A stretch of 64,000 nt of DNA from the NCBI RefSeq assembly GCF_025717555.1, contig NZ_JAJIRP010000007.1, forward strand, positions 62,001 through 126,000, read 5' to 3'. Positions 43,387-52,182 of the stretch are shown in pieces; the first letter of the stretch is position 1, and every line of letters begins with the position of its first letter. The translations under genes and the position numbers were made by a program. The notes beneath the pieces were generated by a model. That model had not been told where the DNA came from. It saw nothing but the letters and a program-made list of their open reading frames with translations, and made no database searches. This DNA is from Paucibacter sp. B2R-40 (GTDB lineage: Bacteria > Pseudomonadota > Gammaproteobacteria > Burkholderiales > Burkholderiaceae_C).

Positions 43387-44300
43387 GCGCCGGACGCCGG
43401 ACTTGGCATGCTGACTGCTGCACTTAAAGGCTGGAGCGCGGTGGTGGTCATTGCAAGCAGTTCTGGAGCTTCTTCAATTTCTTGGGTTTGCCAAAAAGAG
43501 GGTCCGTGAACCCAGCTGTGGCGCACTTGGGCAGTCGCCGCCTGCCAGTTCTTGAGCCCTTGCTCCGTGGCAGGCGTGAGCTTTGCGTCGGCGCGCTGAC
43601 TCAGTTCAAACCATTCGACACGGGCGATATTGCTGGTATTGGCCGCAGCCATGGTTGCTGGACTGGCGACAAAACCGGGTGGGCTGAGTGTGGCGTTCTC
43701 TAGGCCCGTAGCCAAAGCTGCTGACAGCGAGTAGCCGGCAATCTCCAGCGCCTGCCCTTGTGCCAAAGCCCGTTTCATCTCGTCCATCATTCCCTTGCTA
43801 TTGCCCCCGAGCATGTCGGCGGCCAATTTGAGGCGCAAGAATTGCTGCAAGATCAATTTGCCGGAGATGGCCGGTTGCCAAAAGCAAAAGTTACTGGGCA
43901 CCTTGAGCTTGGTTGCTGCTTGGCAGGCGATCAGGCAGCCGGCGCGCAAGCCCCAAAGCCATAAAGGTGCCTCGGCATGGGCTGTATCACGCTCACTCAA
44001 CCAATCGACGGCCAGCATCACATCAGTCACCCAGTCATCCCAGCCGGCGTCGCCAAATTCACCCGAACTGTCTCCGCAGCCATACAAATCGATTTGCAAC
44101 ACGCTGAAGCCTGCCGTGGCCAGCGCGCGTGACTGCAGTGCAGCCATGCGGCGGGATTTGTTCATTTCTTCCGCAAATGGATGGATATAAACCACTCGGC
44201 CTCGTACGGGACCGTCCGATGCGGCGTGGAAAATGCAAAAACGCTGCCCCAAGGAGGGCGGCCTTGCCGGCAGAAAGAAGGCGTGTGGCGCAGGGGTCAC
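43383..44300 (-). CDS. exosortase A system-associated hydrolase 2 (alpha/beta fold)
   Basis: 305 residues. VVYIHPFAEEMNKSRRMAAL and VLQIDLYGCGDSSGEFGD are typical of this second hydrolase of exosortase A loci. The expected nucleophile elbow reads LWGLRAGCLIA: Arg119 stands where Ser or Cys is expected. It may be inactive, or rely on the nearby Cys122. Always paired with hydrolase 1, it could be a regulatory partner. It is the second gene of the leftward operon, 49 bases after the ACP. Confidence 0.88.
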   Translation of the reverse strand: MTPAPHAFFLPARPPSLGQRFCIFHAASDGPVRGRVVYIHPFAEEMNKSRRMAALQSRALATAGFSVLQIDLYGCGDSSGEFGDAGWDDWVTDVMLAVDWLSERDTAHAEAPLWLWGLRAGCLIACQAATKLKVPSNFCFWQPAISGKLILQQFLRLKLAADMLGGNSKGMMDEMKRALAQGQALEIAGYSLSAALATGLENATLSPPGFVASPATMAAANTSNIARVEWFELSQRADAKLTPATEQGLKNWQAATAQVRHSWVHGPSFWQTQEIEEAPELLAMTTTALQPLSAAVSMPSPASGA

Positions 44301-44349
44301 TTTTTAAAACTGCAAGCTCTGTCGGTTGATTTCTAGGAAAGAAGTTTGT

Positions 44350-44601
44350 TCAATCTGCCAGTTTGGCTGCCACAAAGTCGGTCAGCGAACCAACGGTTGA
44401 GAATGTTTCGCCGTCGATCTCATCGTCGTCGACGATGATGCCGAGTTGCTCTTCAAGGCTGGTGATCAGGCTCACCACCGCCATCGAGTCGAGTTCAGGA
44501 ATGGCACCGAGCAAGTGCGTGCCCCGTTCAAAAGCAGCACTGCGTCCGTCCAAACTCAGAACTTCGTCCAAAATCCTCAGTACTTGTCGTTGCGTGTCCA
44601 T
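44350..44601 (-). CDS. acyl carrier protein of the exosortase A module
   Basis: 83 residues, acidic. The 4'-phosphopantetheine site is Ser39 in PELDSMAVVSLI, with the helix-2/3 pattern EEQLGIIVDDDEIDGETF. The ATG at 44601 gives the usual ACP length; longer readings lack support. It is the first gene of the ~11.8-kb leftward operon and divergent from the acyl-CoA ligase at 44850, which is its natural loading partner. It probably carries the acyl or aminoacyl group put on the polymer or on a PEP-CTERM-linked product. Confidence 0.93.
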   Translation of the reverse strand: MDTQRQVLRILDEVLSLDGRSAAFERGTHLLGAIPELDSMAVVSLITSLEEQLGIIVDDDEIDGETFSTVGSLTDFVAAKLAD

Positions 44602-44849
44602 GTAAATTGCTCGAAATCCAGGTGTCAGGCGGCTGACCGAAGGTTTGGCGAACAAAGCCAGCCAAGCCATTCAGGCATCATGTAAAAGATTCGGCATCTT
44701 AGCCGCTGGGCTGAAGGCGGCGAGGGCAGTATTGCCATCTCGACACGGTGATATCTCACACGTTTTCACGCTGCGGTCGGCCTGCGTCGGCATAAGTCGG
44801 TGTGCGATACTTTTTGGACAATTTGTGCCCACTTCAAACATAGAGCAGC
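44602..44849. promoter_or_regulatory. divergent promoter region between ACP and acyl-CoA ligase operons
   Basis: This 248-base stretch must hold start signals for both the leftward biosynthesis operon and the ligase-decarboxylase pair. I find no -35/-10 pair with good spacing and no sigma-54 GG-N10-GC element on either strand. Several TTGG/TTTT stretches near 44810-44825 are the only weak hints. Confidence 0.45.
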
Positions 44850-46451
44850 ATGCCCGAATCGATTTGCTTGAATGAGCTTTTGTCCCGTTCGGCTGAGCGC
44901 AATCCCGAGGCGCCAGCTTTGGTTTATGGCCAAAAGCGGCAAACCTATGCCGAACTGGCCGGGGAAATGGCCGCTTGCGCCGCTGGCTTGATGGCGCTGG
45001 GCGTTCAGCGCGGCGAGCGCGTCGCCATTTATTTGGAGAAACGCTTCGAGACGGTGATTGCCAGTTTTGGCGCCCCGGCTGCAGGGGCGGTGTTCGTGCC
45101 ACTGAACCCCTTGCTGAAAGCGGAACAGGTCGGCTTCATCATGCAAGACTGCGATGTGCGGGTGCTGGTGACTTCCCCTGAGCGCTACGCCTTGTTGGGC
45201 GAGGTCCTGTCCACCTGTCCAGCGTTGCGCCATGTGGTGTTGACTGATGGCGCGCAAAACCCCGCAGCAGGGAAGGGCCACGGTCTGCATACTTGGAGTG
45301 AGCTGCTGGCTGCACCGGCAAGAGTCGGCCACCGCGTCATCGACACCGATATGGCCGCGATTCTCTACACCTCGGGTTCGACCGGTCGGCCCAAGGGCGT
45401 GGTCTTGTCTCATCGCAATATGGTTGCCGGCGCGAAAAGTGTGGCCTCCTATCTTGAGAACAAGCCCTCAGACACCTTGTTGGCCGCATTACCGTTGTCT
45501 TTTGACGCCGGCTTCAGCCAGTTGACCACGGCCTTCCACAGCGGCGCGCGTGTGGTGCTCTTGAATTACCTGATGCCACGCGATGTGCTGAAGGCGATGG
45601 AGCGCGAGAAGGTCACCGGCTTGACGGCAGTACCACCGCTCTACATCCAACTCGCTCAACTGGAATGGCCGACTGCCATCAATGAGCACCTGCGCTACTT
45701 CGCGAATACCGGCGGGCGCATGCCGCGTGAAACCTTGGATCAGCTGCGCACCCGCGTGCCGGCGGCCAAGCCCTTTTTGATGTACGGCTTGACCGAGGCA
45801 TTTCGCTCGACCTATTTGCCGCCTACCGAGGTGGACCGCCGGCCCGATTCGATCGGCAAGGCCATCCCTAACGCCGAAATTCTGGTGCTGCGTGAGGACG
45901 GCAGCCCCTGCGAGGCGGAGGAGCCCGGCGAGTTGGTGCACCGGGGTGCGCTGGTCGGCATGGGCTATTGGAACGATGCGGAGAAGACAGCTGAGCGCTA
46001 CAAGCTCTTACCCGCCGGCGCTCCCGGCCGGCAGTCCGGGCTGCAGCTGCCAGAATACGCGGTGTTCTCCGGCGACACGGTGCGCCAGGATGCGGAAGGG
46101 TTTCTGTACTTCATCGGCCGGCGCGACGAGATGATGAAGACCTCGGGCTACCGGGTTAGCCCGACGGAAGTTGAAGAAATTCTGTACGCCAGCAAGTTGG
46201 TCGGTGAATGTGTTGCCTTCGGTGTTGACCACCCCACCTTGGGTCAAGCGATCCAGGTGATTGCCACAGCGCCAAGCGGGGCTGTCGAGCTGGACCTGAC
46301 TGCGTTGCAAGCGGCGTGCCGCCAGCATATGCCGGCCTATATGGTGCCGGCCGGCATCGAGGTGCAGGCTGGGCCCTTGCCGCGCAACCCCAACGGCAAA
46401 ATCGATCGAAAGCTGCTTTCTACTGCGTGGGTAGAACGCCACCTCGCCTGA
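44850..46451 (+). CDS. exosortase A system-associated acyl-CoA ligase (AMP-forming)
   Basis: 533-residue ANL-superfamily adenylating enzyme. ATP motif A3 is YTSGSTGRPKG (173-183), A5 is LMYGLTEAFRSTYLP, A7/A8 are SGDTVRQDAEGFLYFIGRRD and MMKTSGYRVSPTEVE, and the C-terminal catalytic Lys is in RNPNGKIDRKLL. It would activate a fatty or amino acid as the adenylate and pass it to CoA or to the ACP encoded divergently 248 bases away. The PLP decarboxylase follows after 23 bases. Length and motifs are complete. Confidence 0.94.
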   Translation: MPESICLNELLSRSAERNPEAPALVYGQKRQTYAELAGEMAACAAGLMALGVQRGERVAIYLEKRFETVIASFGAPAAGAVFVPLNPLLKAEQVGFIMQDCDVRVLVTSPERYALLGEVLSTCPALRHVVLTDGAQNPAAGKGHGLHTWSELLAAPARVGHRVIDTDMAAILYTSGSTGRPKGVVLSHRNMVAGAKSVASYLENKPSDTLLAALPLSFDAGFSQLTTAFHSGARVVLLNYLMPRDVLKAMEREKVTGLTAVPPLYIQLAQLEWPTAINEHLRYFANTGGRMPRETLDQLRTRVPAAKPFLMYGLTEAFRSTYLPPTEVDRRPDSIGKAIPNAEILVLREDGSPCEAEEPGELVHRGALVGMGYWNDAEKTAERYKLLPAGAPGRQSGLQLPEYAVFSGDTVRQDAEGFLYFIGRRDEMMKTSGYRVSPTEVEEILYASKLVGECVAFGVDHPTLGQAIQVIATAPSGAVELDLTALQAACRQHMPAYMVPAGIEVQAGPLPRNPNGKIDRKLLSTAWVERHLA

Positions 46452-46474
46452 ATACTTTAGAGATACCCCTAGCC

Positions 46475-47728
46475 ATGTCTGAAGCAGTTGCAGTAAAGCG
46501 TGCACCGATCCACGCGCCGATGTCTCAGTTCCAAGTTGAAGCCGGCGGTGAACTCCTGGTCGGTGGCCAGAAGCTGTCCGTGCTGGCTGAGCGAATCGGT
46601 CAAACCCCGTTCTTCGCCTATGACCGCGAGCTTTTGCGGGCCCGTGTCTCACAATTGCGCCAAGCATTGCCCTCGCAAGTGAAGCTGCATTTCGCGATGA
46701 AAGCCAACCCAATGCCGGCGCTGGTCGGTTTGATGGCGGGTTTGGTCGACGGCATCGATGTGGCCTCAGCGGGAGAGCTGAAGGTGGCGCTGGACGCCGG
46801 CGCCGACCCGGCCGAGATCAGTTTTGCTGGCCCTGGCAAACGTGATGTCGAGTTGCGCCAGGCCGTGGCGGCCGGCGTGCTGATCAATGTCGAGTCGAGC
46901 CGCGAGTTGCCGGTGTTGGCCGAGGCCTCGGCGCGCTTAGGGTTGCCTGCACGCGTGGCGATCCGTGTCAACCCGGACTTCGAGCTGAAGGGCTCGGGCA
47001 TGAAGATGGGCGGTGGCCCCAAGCAGTTCGGCATCGACACTGAGCAAATGCCCGAGTTGCTGGATGAGGTCGGGCGCTTGGGTCTGGCCTTTGAAGGCTT
47101 TCATCTGTTTGCGGGTTCACAAAATTTGCGCCCCGAGTCGATTTGCGAGGCGCAGCAGAAGTCCTATGAGTTGGCCCTGCGCTTGGCAGCGTTGGCGCCG
47201 TCGCCGGTTAAATTCTTGAATCTAGGCGGCGGCTTCGGAATTCCCTATTTCCCGGGCGAGCTGCCGCTTGATCTCGCGTCAATTTCAGACAATTTGCATG
47301 CCTTGGTGGCGCGCGCCGCGGTCGAGTTGCCCGAGGCTTCGCTGGTCATCGAACTGGGGCGTTACCTGGTCGGCGAGGCGGGCATTTACGTCACGCGCAT
47401 CGTCGACCGAAAAACTTCTCGCGGCCAGGTCTACCTGGTCACTGATGGCGGCCTAAATCATCACTTGGCTGCCTCGGGCAATTTCGGCCAAGTGATCCGT
47501 AAAAACTATCCGGTCACGATAGGCAACAAGGCCGGCGGCCTGGACCGCGAGTCGGTGTCGGTGGTCGGGCCGCTGTGTACGCCCTTGGACCTGTTGGCCG
47601 ACCGGATGGATTTGCCGGCGGCCGAAATCGGCGATTTGGTGGTGGTGTTTCAATCCGGTGCCTATGGACGCAGCGCCAGCCCCGAGGGGTTTTTGGGGCA
47701 CCCGGCCAGCCTTGAGGTTTTGGTCTAG
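46475..47728 (+). CDS. exosortase A system-associated PLP-dependent decarboxylase (LysA-like)
   Basis: 417-residue fold-type III (alanine-racemase-like) decarboxylase. The PLP Lys is Lys76 in LHFAMKANPMP. Downstream are GIDVASAGELKVAL, SFAGPGKRD, FHLFAGSQN, NLGGGFGIPYF (phosphate loop) and VVFQSGAYGRSASPEGFLGH. The ATG at 46475 opens a ~20-residue leader before the domain; longer readings run into the ligase gene. It probably decarboxylates an amino acid, perhaps one tethered to the ACP, to give an amine. A hairpin follows at 47759. Confidence 0.93.
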   Translation: MSEAVAVKRAPIHAPMSQFQVEAGGELLVGGQKLSVLAERIGQTPFFAYDRELLRARVSQLRQALPSQVKLHFAMKANPMPALVGLMAGLVDGIDVASAGELKVALDAGADPAEISFAGPGKRDVELRQAVAAGVLINVESSRELPVLAEASARLGLPARVAIRVNPDFELKGSGMKMGGGPKQFGIDTEQMPELLDEVGRLGLAFEGFHLFAGSQNLRPESICEAQQKSYELALRLAALAPSPVKFLNLGGGFGIPYFPGELPLDLASISDNLHALVARAAVELPEASLVIELGRYLVGEAGIYVTRIVDRKTSRGQVYLVTDGGLNHHLAASGNFGQVIRKNYPVTIGNKAGGLDRESVSVVGPLCTPLDLLADRMDLPAAEIGDLVVVFQSGAYGRSASPEGFLGHPASLEVLV

Positions 47729-47758
47729 AGCTTGCATCGATGGCTTGATGCTCAAGAT

Positions 47759-47787
47759 TTAAGACTTCGCGAATCGCGAAGTCTTAA
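47759..47787. terminator. hairpin closing the exosortase A module
   Basis: TTAAGACTTCGC and GCGAAGTCTTAA form a 12-bp stem (the palindrome can extend inward to a single-base centre). It lies 30 bases after the decarboxylase stop. The terminal AATT is not a real T-run, so termination strength is uncertain. Confidence 0.65.
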
Positions 47788-47815
47788 TTGGGAATTCAAG
47801 TTAATTGAGTATGGT
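47788..47815 (+). promoter_or_regulatory. possible sigma-70 promoter for lysR-leuCDB
   Basis: TTGGGA and TATGGT are 16 bases apart, 22 bases before the LysR start and just after the hairpin. Modest match. Confidence 0.33.
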
Positions 47816-47837
47816 TGCGAAGGGTTAAAGTCGCGCC

Positions 47838-48761
47838 ATGCGGCTTGACCTCACCTCCCTCAACCTTGTGCTTGCGATCGAGCAAACGCGCTCGATCACG
47901 CGTGGTGCACAGCAGGAGAACTTGGCGTTGGCGGCGGCGAGCAAGCGGGTGTCGGATCTTGAGGCCAGGCTTGGCGTGCAGCTGTTCGAGCGGCGCTCAC
48001 GCGGCGTCGAGCCGACTGAGGCCTGTCGGGCGCTGGTGCGCCATATCCGCTCGCTGCACGCCTCGCTTCATGCGCTGGAGAGCGAAGTGGTGGAGTTTGC
48101 GCGCGGCATCAAGGGCCATTTGCGCATTGCCGCCAACAGCGGCGCGATTGCCGAATGCCTGCCGCCTGATTTGGCGGCGTTCAGCCAGGCGCACTCGCAG
48201 ATTCGTATCAGCCTGGAAGACTTGACCAGCGCCGAGGTGCAAGCGGCGGTAGCCGAAGGGCGCGCCGATGTCGGCGTGTTCACCAGCCCTTTGCTGGACA
48301 ACCGCCTGCAGACCTGGCCCTACCGCAGCAGCCGCCTAGGCGTGTTGATCCCGAAGCGCCACGCCTTGGCCGGCCGCGCCTCGGTCAGTTTCAAAGACCT
48401 GCTGGATTTCGATTTGGTCGGCTTGCATGCCGGCGCGTCGGCACAGCAGTTGATGCGCGAGCAAGCGTTGCTGCTGGGCCGCACGCTGAATGCGCGCTTG
48501 GCCGTGCGCGGCTTCGACGCGATTGCCCAGTTGGTCGAAGCCGGCCTGGGCGTGGCGGTCTTGCCGGCCGTGCCGGCGGAGCGCTTTTCGCGCGTCTTTG
48601 AGGTCAGCCTGCTGACGCTGGATGAGCCCTGGGCCGAACGTGAATATTGCTTGGGCGTGGCCGCTCAAGAACGCTTGCCCGCCGTGGTGCAGCATTTTGT
48701 TGATGCGCTGTGCCCGCAATCCAAGAAAATCGAGAACCTGAAAGGAATTGACAAGCCATGA
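47838..48761 (+). CDS. LysR-family transcriptional regulator (upstream of leuC)
   Basis: 307 residues. The N-terminal winged HTH is [20 protein letters not shown]...[19 protein letters not shown]. The C-terminal effector domain is periplasmic-binding-protein-like, with [15 protein letters not shown] and [15 protein letters not shown]. Unusually for LysR it lies in the same direction as the genes it may regulate and overlaps leuC by four bases (ATGA), so it is probably co-transcribed with them. Its ligand is unknown; a role in leucine control is inferred from position, a layout often seen in Burkholderiales. Confidence 0.93.
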   Translation: MRLDLTSLNLVLAIEQTRSITRGAQQENLALAAASKRVSDLEARLGVQLFERRSRGVEPTEACRALVRHIRSLHASLHALESEVVEFARGIKGHLRIAANSGAIAECLPPDLAAFSQAHSQIRISLEDLTSAEVQAAVAEGRADVGVFTSPLLDNRLQTWPYRSSRLGVLIPKRHALAGRASVSFKDLLDFDLVGLHAGASAQQLMREQALLLGRTLNARLAVRGFDAIAQLVEAGLGVAVLPAVPAERFSRVFEVSLLTLDEPWAEREYCLGVAAQERLPAVVQHFVDALCPQSKKIENLKGIDKP

Positions 48762-50173
48762 CCGCACGCACGCTCTACGACAAACTCTGGTACGAACATG
48801 TCGTCCACACCGAGGAGGACGGCACCGCCACCCTCTATATCGACCGCCATCTGCTGCATGAGGTGACCAGCCCGCAGGCTTTTGAGGGTCTGGATCTGGC
48901 CCATCGCAAGGTCTGGCGCTTGTCTGCGAACTTGGCGGTCAGTGACCACAATGTGCCGACCACCGACCGCAGCGACGGCATTGCCGACCCGGTCTCCAAG
49001 CTGCAAGTGGACACACTGGATCAGAACTGCGACCGCCACCAAGTGACGCAGTTCAAGATGAACGACAAGCGCCAAGGCATCGTCCACGTGATCGGCCCGG
49101 AGCAGGGCGCCACGCTGCCCGGCATGACTGTTGTTTGCGGCGACAGCCACACGTCTACGCATGGTGCGTTTGGCGCCTTGGCGCATGGCATCGGCACCTC
49201 CGAGGTCGAGCATGTGTTGGCTACTCAGACGCTGCTGGCACGCAAGGCCAAGAATCTGCTGGTGCGGGTCGAGGGCGTGCTGCCACGCGGTTGTGGCGCC
49301 AAGGACATCGTCTTGGCCATCATCGGCAAGATCGGCACAGCAGGCGGCACCGGCTACACGATCGAGTTTGGCGGCGCCGCCATCCGTGCCTTGAGCATGG
49401 AAGGGCGCATGACGGTCTGCAATATGGCGATCGAGGCGGGCGCACGCGCCGGCTTGATCGCGGTGGATGACACCACCATCAACTACTGCAAGGGCCGGCC
49501 GTTCTCGCCGACCGGGGTGGGGTGGGAACAGGCCGTTAGCTACTGGCGCGGCCTGCATTCGGACGCAGGCGCCAAGTTCGACTTGGTGGTGGACCTTGAC
49601 GCGGCGCAGATTCGCCCGCAAGTCACTTGGGGCACCTCGCCCGAGATGGTCTTGGGTGTGGACGAACGCGTGCCCGATCCCGACAAGGAAAAAGACGCCG
49701 TCAAGCGCGGCGCGATCGAGCGGGCGCTGCAATACATGAATCTGGAGCCCAACAAGGCGATCAGCGACATCCATATCGACAAGGTCTTCATCGGTTCGTG
49801 CACCAACAGCCGCATCGAAGACATGCGCGAGGCTGCTGCCGTTGTGCGCCGCATCGGGGGCAGGTTGGCCGCCAATGTGCGCTTGGCGCTGGTGGTGCCG
49901 GGCTCGGGCCTGGTCAAGGCGCAGGCTGAAGCCGAAGGGCTGGATGTGATCTTCAAGGCGGCCGGCTTCGAGTGGCGCGAGCCGGGTTGCTCGATGTGCC
50001 TGGCGATGAATGCCGATCGCCTCGAGCCGGGTGAGCGCTGCGCCTCGACCAGCAATCGCAATTTTGAAGGCCGCCAGGGCGCCGGTGGCCGCACCCATCT
50101 GGTCAGCCCGGCGATGGCCGCAGCGGCGGCGATGCAGGGCCATTTTGTTGATGTGCGGCGTTTGATTTCATAA
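48758..50173 (+). CDS. leuC: 3-isopropylmalate dehydratase large subunit
   Basis: Aconitase-family subunit that, with LeuD, isomerises 2-isopropylmalate to 3-isopropylmalate in leucine synthesis. The three [4Fe-4S] Cys are visible: Cys348 in [11 protein letters not shown], Cys411 and Cys414 in [11 protein letters not shown]. Other signatures are [15 protein letters not shown] and the C-terminal [12 protein letters not shown]. 471 residues, the usual length. It overlaps lysR by four bases and is followed by a small lipoprotein gene before leuD. Confidence 0.98.
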   Translation: MTARTLYDKLWYEHVVHTEEDGTATLYIDRHLLHEVTSPQAFEGLDLAHRKVWRLSANLAVSDHNVPTTDRSDGIADPVSKLQVDTLDQNCDRHQVTQFKMNDKRQGIVHVIGPEQGATLPGMTVVCGDSHTSTHGAFGALAHGIGTSEVEHVLATQTLLARKAKNLLVRVEGVLPRGCGAKDIVLAIIGKIGTAGGTGYTIEFGGAAIRALSMEGRMTVCNMAIEAGARAGLIAVDDTTINYCKGRPFSPTGVGWEQAVSYWRGLHSDAGAKFDLVVDLDAAQIRPQVTWGTSPEMVLGVDERVPDPDKEKDAVKRGAIERALQYMNLEPNKAISDIHIDKVFIGSCTNSRIEDMREAAAVVRRIGGRLAANVRLALVVPGSGLVKAQAEAEGLDVIFKAAGFEWREPGCSMCLAMNADRLEPGERCASTSNRNFEGRQGAGGRTHLVSPAMAAAAAMQGHFVDVRRLIS

Positions 50174-50187
50174 GCAGGAGTCTTGAC

Positions 50188-50313
50188 ATGAAAAAGCTCG
50201 CAGTTCTTCTCCTCGGCTTGGCATTTTTAGCCGGCTGCAACACCATCGGTGGCATCGGCCGCGACCTGCAAAAGGCCGGCGAGAAGATCGAAGACACGGC
50301 CAAGAAGAAATAG
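50188..50313 (+). CDS. small entericidin-type lipoprotein inside the leu operon
   Basis: 41-residue protein starting [20 protein letters not shown], a short signal peptide with lipobox LAGC (Cys17), followed by the amphipathic [20 protein letters not shown]. This is the entericidin A/B pattern. AGGAG lies seven bases before the ATG. It fills the space between leuC (14 bases) and leuD (19 bases) and is therefore co-transcribed. Entericidins are envelope lipoproteins linked to stress and bacteriolysis in Escherichia coli; why one lies here is unknown. Confidence 0.9.
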   Translation: MKKLAVLLLGLAFLAGCNTIGGIGRDLQKAGEKIEDTAKKK

Positions 50314-50332
50314 GCCTGAAGGGGTTATCACT

Positions 50333-50983
50333 ATGCAGAAATTCACCCTCCACAAGGGTTTGGTCGCACCGATGGACCGGGACAACGTCGACACCGACGC
50401 GATCATCCCCAAGCAATTCCTGAAGTCGATCAAGCGCAGCGGCTTCGGCCCTAACTTGTTCGACGAATGGCGCTATCTGGACGCCGGCGAGCCGGGCCAA
50501 GACCCGAGCGCGCGCCGGCCTAACCCGGATTTCGTGCTGAACCAGCCGCGCTATGCCGGGGCCTCGGTTTTGCTGGCGCGCAGCAATTTCGGCTGCGGTT
50601 CCAGCCGTGAGCATGCGCCCTGGGCGCTGGATCAGTACGGCTTTCGTGCCTTGATCGCGCCGAGCTTTGCCGACATCTTCTTCAACAACTGTTTCAAGAA
50701 CGGCATCCTGCCAATCCAATTGCCTGAAGCTCAAGTGGCGCAGCTTTTCGACGAAGTGCATGCCTTCCCTGGCTATCAATTGACCATTGATCTTGAACGT
50801 CAGGTGGTGGTCAAGGCCGACGGCGCCGAGTTGCCTTTCGAAATCGAAGGCTTCCGCAAGTTTTGCTTGCTTGGAGGCTTTGATGACATCGCCTTGACGC
50901 TGCGTCACGCCGACAAGATCAAGGCCTTTGAAGCCGAGCGCATGGCCAACAAGCCCTGGCTGAACAACCGTTTGATTGCCTGA
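50333..50983 (+). CDS. leuD: 3-isopropylmalate dehydratase small subunit
   Basis: 216 residues. [34 protein letters not shown] and [16 protein letters not shown] are canonical LeuD motifs for the swivelling subunit of the aconitase fold. The ATG at 50333 has GAAGGGG upstream; longer in-frame readings would cover the entericidin gene. Works with LeuC. It ends 13 bases before leuB. Confidence 0.98.
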   Translation: MQKFTLHKGLVAPMDRDNVDTDAIIPKQFLKSIKRSGFGPNLFDEWRYLDAGEPGQDPSARRPNPDFVLNQPRYAGASVLLARSNFGCGSSREHAPWALDQYGFRALIAPSFADIFFNNCFKNGILPIQLPEAQVAQLFDEVHAFPGYQLTIDLERQVVVKADGAELPFEIEGFRKFCLLGGFDDIALTLRHADKIKAFEAERMANKPWLNNRLIA

Positions 50984-50996
50984 GGAATCACCCCAA

Positions 50997-52088
50997 ATGA
51001 AAATTGCAATTCTTCCCGGTGATGGCATCGGCAGCGAGATCGTCGCCGAGGCGGTCAAGGTCTTGAATGTCCTGGATCTGCCTTTCGAGATGGAGAGCGC
51101 CCCGGTTGGCGGCGCCGCTTACGAGGCACACGGCCACCCGCTGCCCGACTCGACGCTGCAACTGGCCAAGGACGCCGACGCGATTCTGTTCGGCGCCGTC
51201 GGGGACTGGAAGTACGACAAACTGGACCGCCCCTTGCGCCCCGAGCAGGCCATTCTGGGTCTACGCAAGCATCTGGGTCTGTTCGCCAACTTCCGCCCGG
51301 CGATTTGCTATGAGCAGTTGACTCATGCGTCCAGCCTGAAGCCGGAGTTGGTGGCGGGTCTGGACATCCTGATCATCCGCGAGTTGACCGGCGATATCTA
51401 TTTCGGCCAGCCGCGCGGGCGCCGCACCGCGGTGGACGGGCATTTCCCCGGTAGCGAAGAAGCCTTTGACACCATGCGCTATTCGCGCCCCGAGATCGAG
51501 CGCATCGCCCATGTCGCGTTCCAGGCGGCGCGCAAGCGGGGAAAACGCGTGACCTCGGTCGACAAGGCCAATGTCCTGGAGACCTTCCAGTTCTGGAAGG
51601 ACGTGATGATCGAGGTGCATGCCGACTATCCGGATGTGGAGCTCGACCATATGTATGTCGACAACGCCGCGATGCAGCTGGTCAAGGCGCCGAAGCGTTT
51701 CGACGTGATGGTGACCGGCAATATGTTCGGCGATATCTTGTCCGACGCAGCGGCGATGCTGACCGGCTCGATCGGCATGTTGCCTTCTGCCTCGCTGGAC
51801 AAGAACAACAAGGGGCTTTACGAGCCCAGCCACGGCAGCGCGCCCGATATTGCCGGTAAGGGTGTGGCCAATCCTTTGGCTACAATCCTCTCCGCTGCCA
51901 TGATGCTCAAGTTCTCCCTCAACCAACCAGAAGCAGCCGCCCGAATCGAGGCGGCTGTTGGATCGGTGTTGTCCCAAGGTTTGCGTACGGCAGACATTTG
52001 GAGCGAGGGCACCCAAAAAGTGGGCACGCGCGAGATGGGTGATGCGGTTGTCAATGCAATCACCATGACGAAAACCATTAAGGGCTAG
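50997..52088 (+). CDS. leuB: 3-isopropylmalate dehydrogenase
   Basis: 363 residues. [20 protein letters not shown] is the conserved start; [39 protein letters not shown] and the metal/NAD site [15 protein letters not shown], then [14 protein letters not shown], follow. NAD-dependent oxidative decarboxylation of 3-isopropylmalate. The ATG at 50997 matches the family start; a TTG eight codons upstream overlaps leuD and is unlikely. A GC-rich hairpin follows the gene. Confidence 0.98.
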   Translation: MKIAILPGDGIGSEIVAEAVKVLNVLDLPFEMESAPVGGAAYEAHGHPLPDSTLQLAKDADAILFGAVGDWKYDKLDRPLRPEQAILGLRKHLGLFANFRPAICYEQLTHASSLKPELVAGLDILIIRELTGDIYFGQPRGRRTAVDGHFPGSEEAFDTMRYSRPEIERIAHVAFQAARKRGKRVTSVDKANVLETFQFWKDVMIEVHADYPDVELDHMYVDNAAMQLVKAPKRFDVMVTGNMFGDILSDAAAMLTGSIGMLPSASLDKNNKGLYEPSHGSAPDIAGKGVANPLATILSAAMMLKFSLNQPEAAARIEAAVGSVLSQGLRTADIWSEGTQKVGTREMGDAVVNAITMTKTIKG

Positions 52089-52116
52089 TTCAGCTCCGGT
52101 TTGTCTCGCCCCTATC

Positions 52117-52139
52117 CCCCCGGCGACACAAGCCGGGGG
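52117..52139 (+). terminator. GC-rich hairpin between leuB and asd
   Basis: CCCCCGGC, seven-base loop GACACAA, GCCGGGGG. No T-run follows, so it may weaken rather than stop read-through from leu into asd. Confidence 0.5.
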
Positions 52140-52182
52140 AGAAGAAGCTCAAAACAGTTGAGATAGATAGAGGACGCAAGAA

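Noticed and set aside
44511-44525. Sigma-54-like GGCACG...TTGC on the minus strand inside the ACP gene
   Set aside because: Spacing is nine instead of ten and it lies within coding sequence downstream of the ACP start.
48665-50143. 492-codon minus-strand reading frame opposite leuC
   Set aside because: Mirror of the high-GC leuC frame; His/Gln/Arg-rich with no domain.
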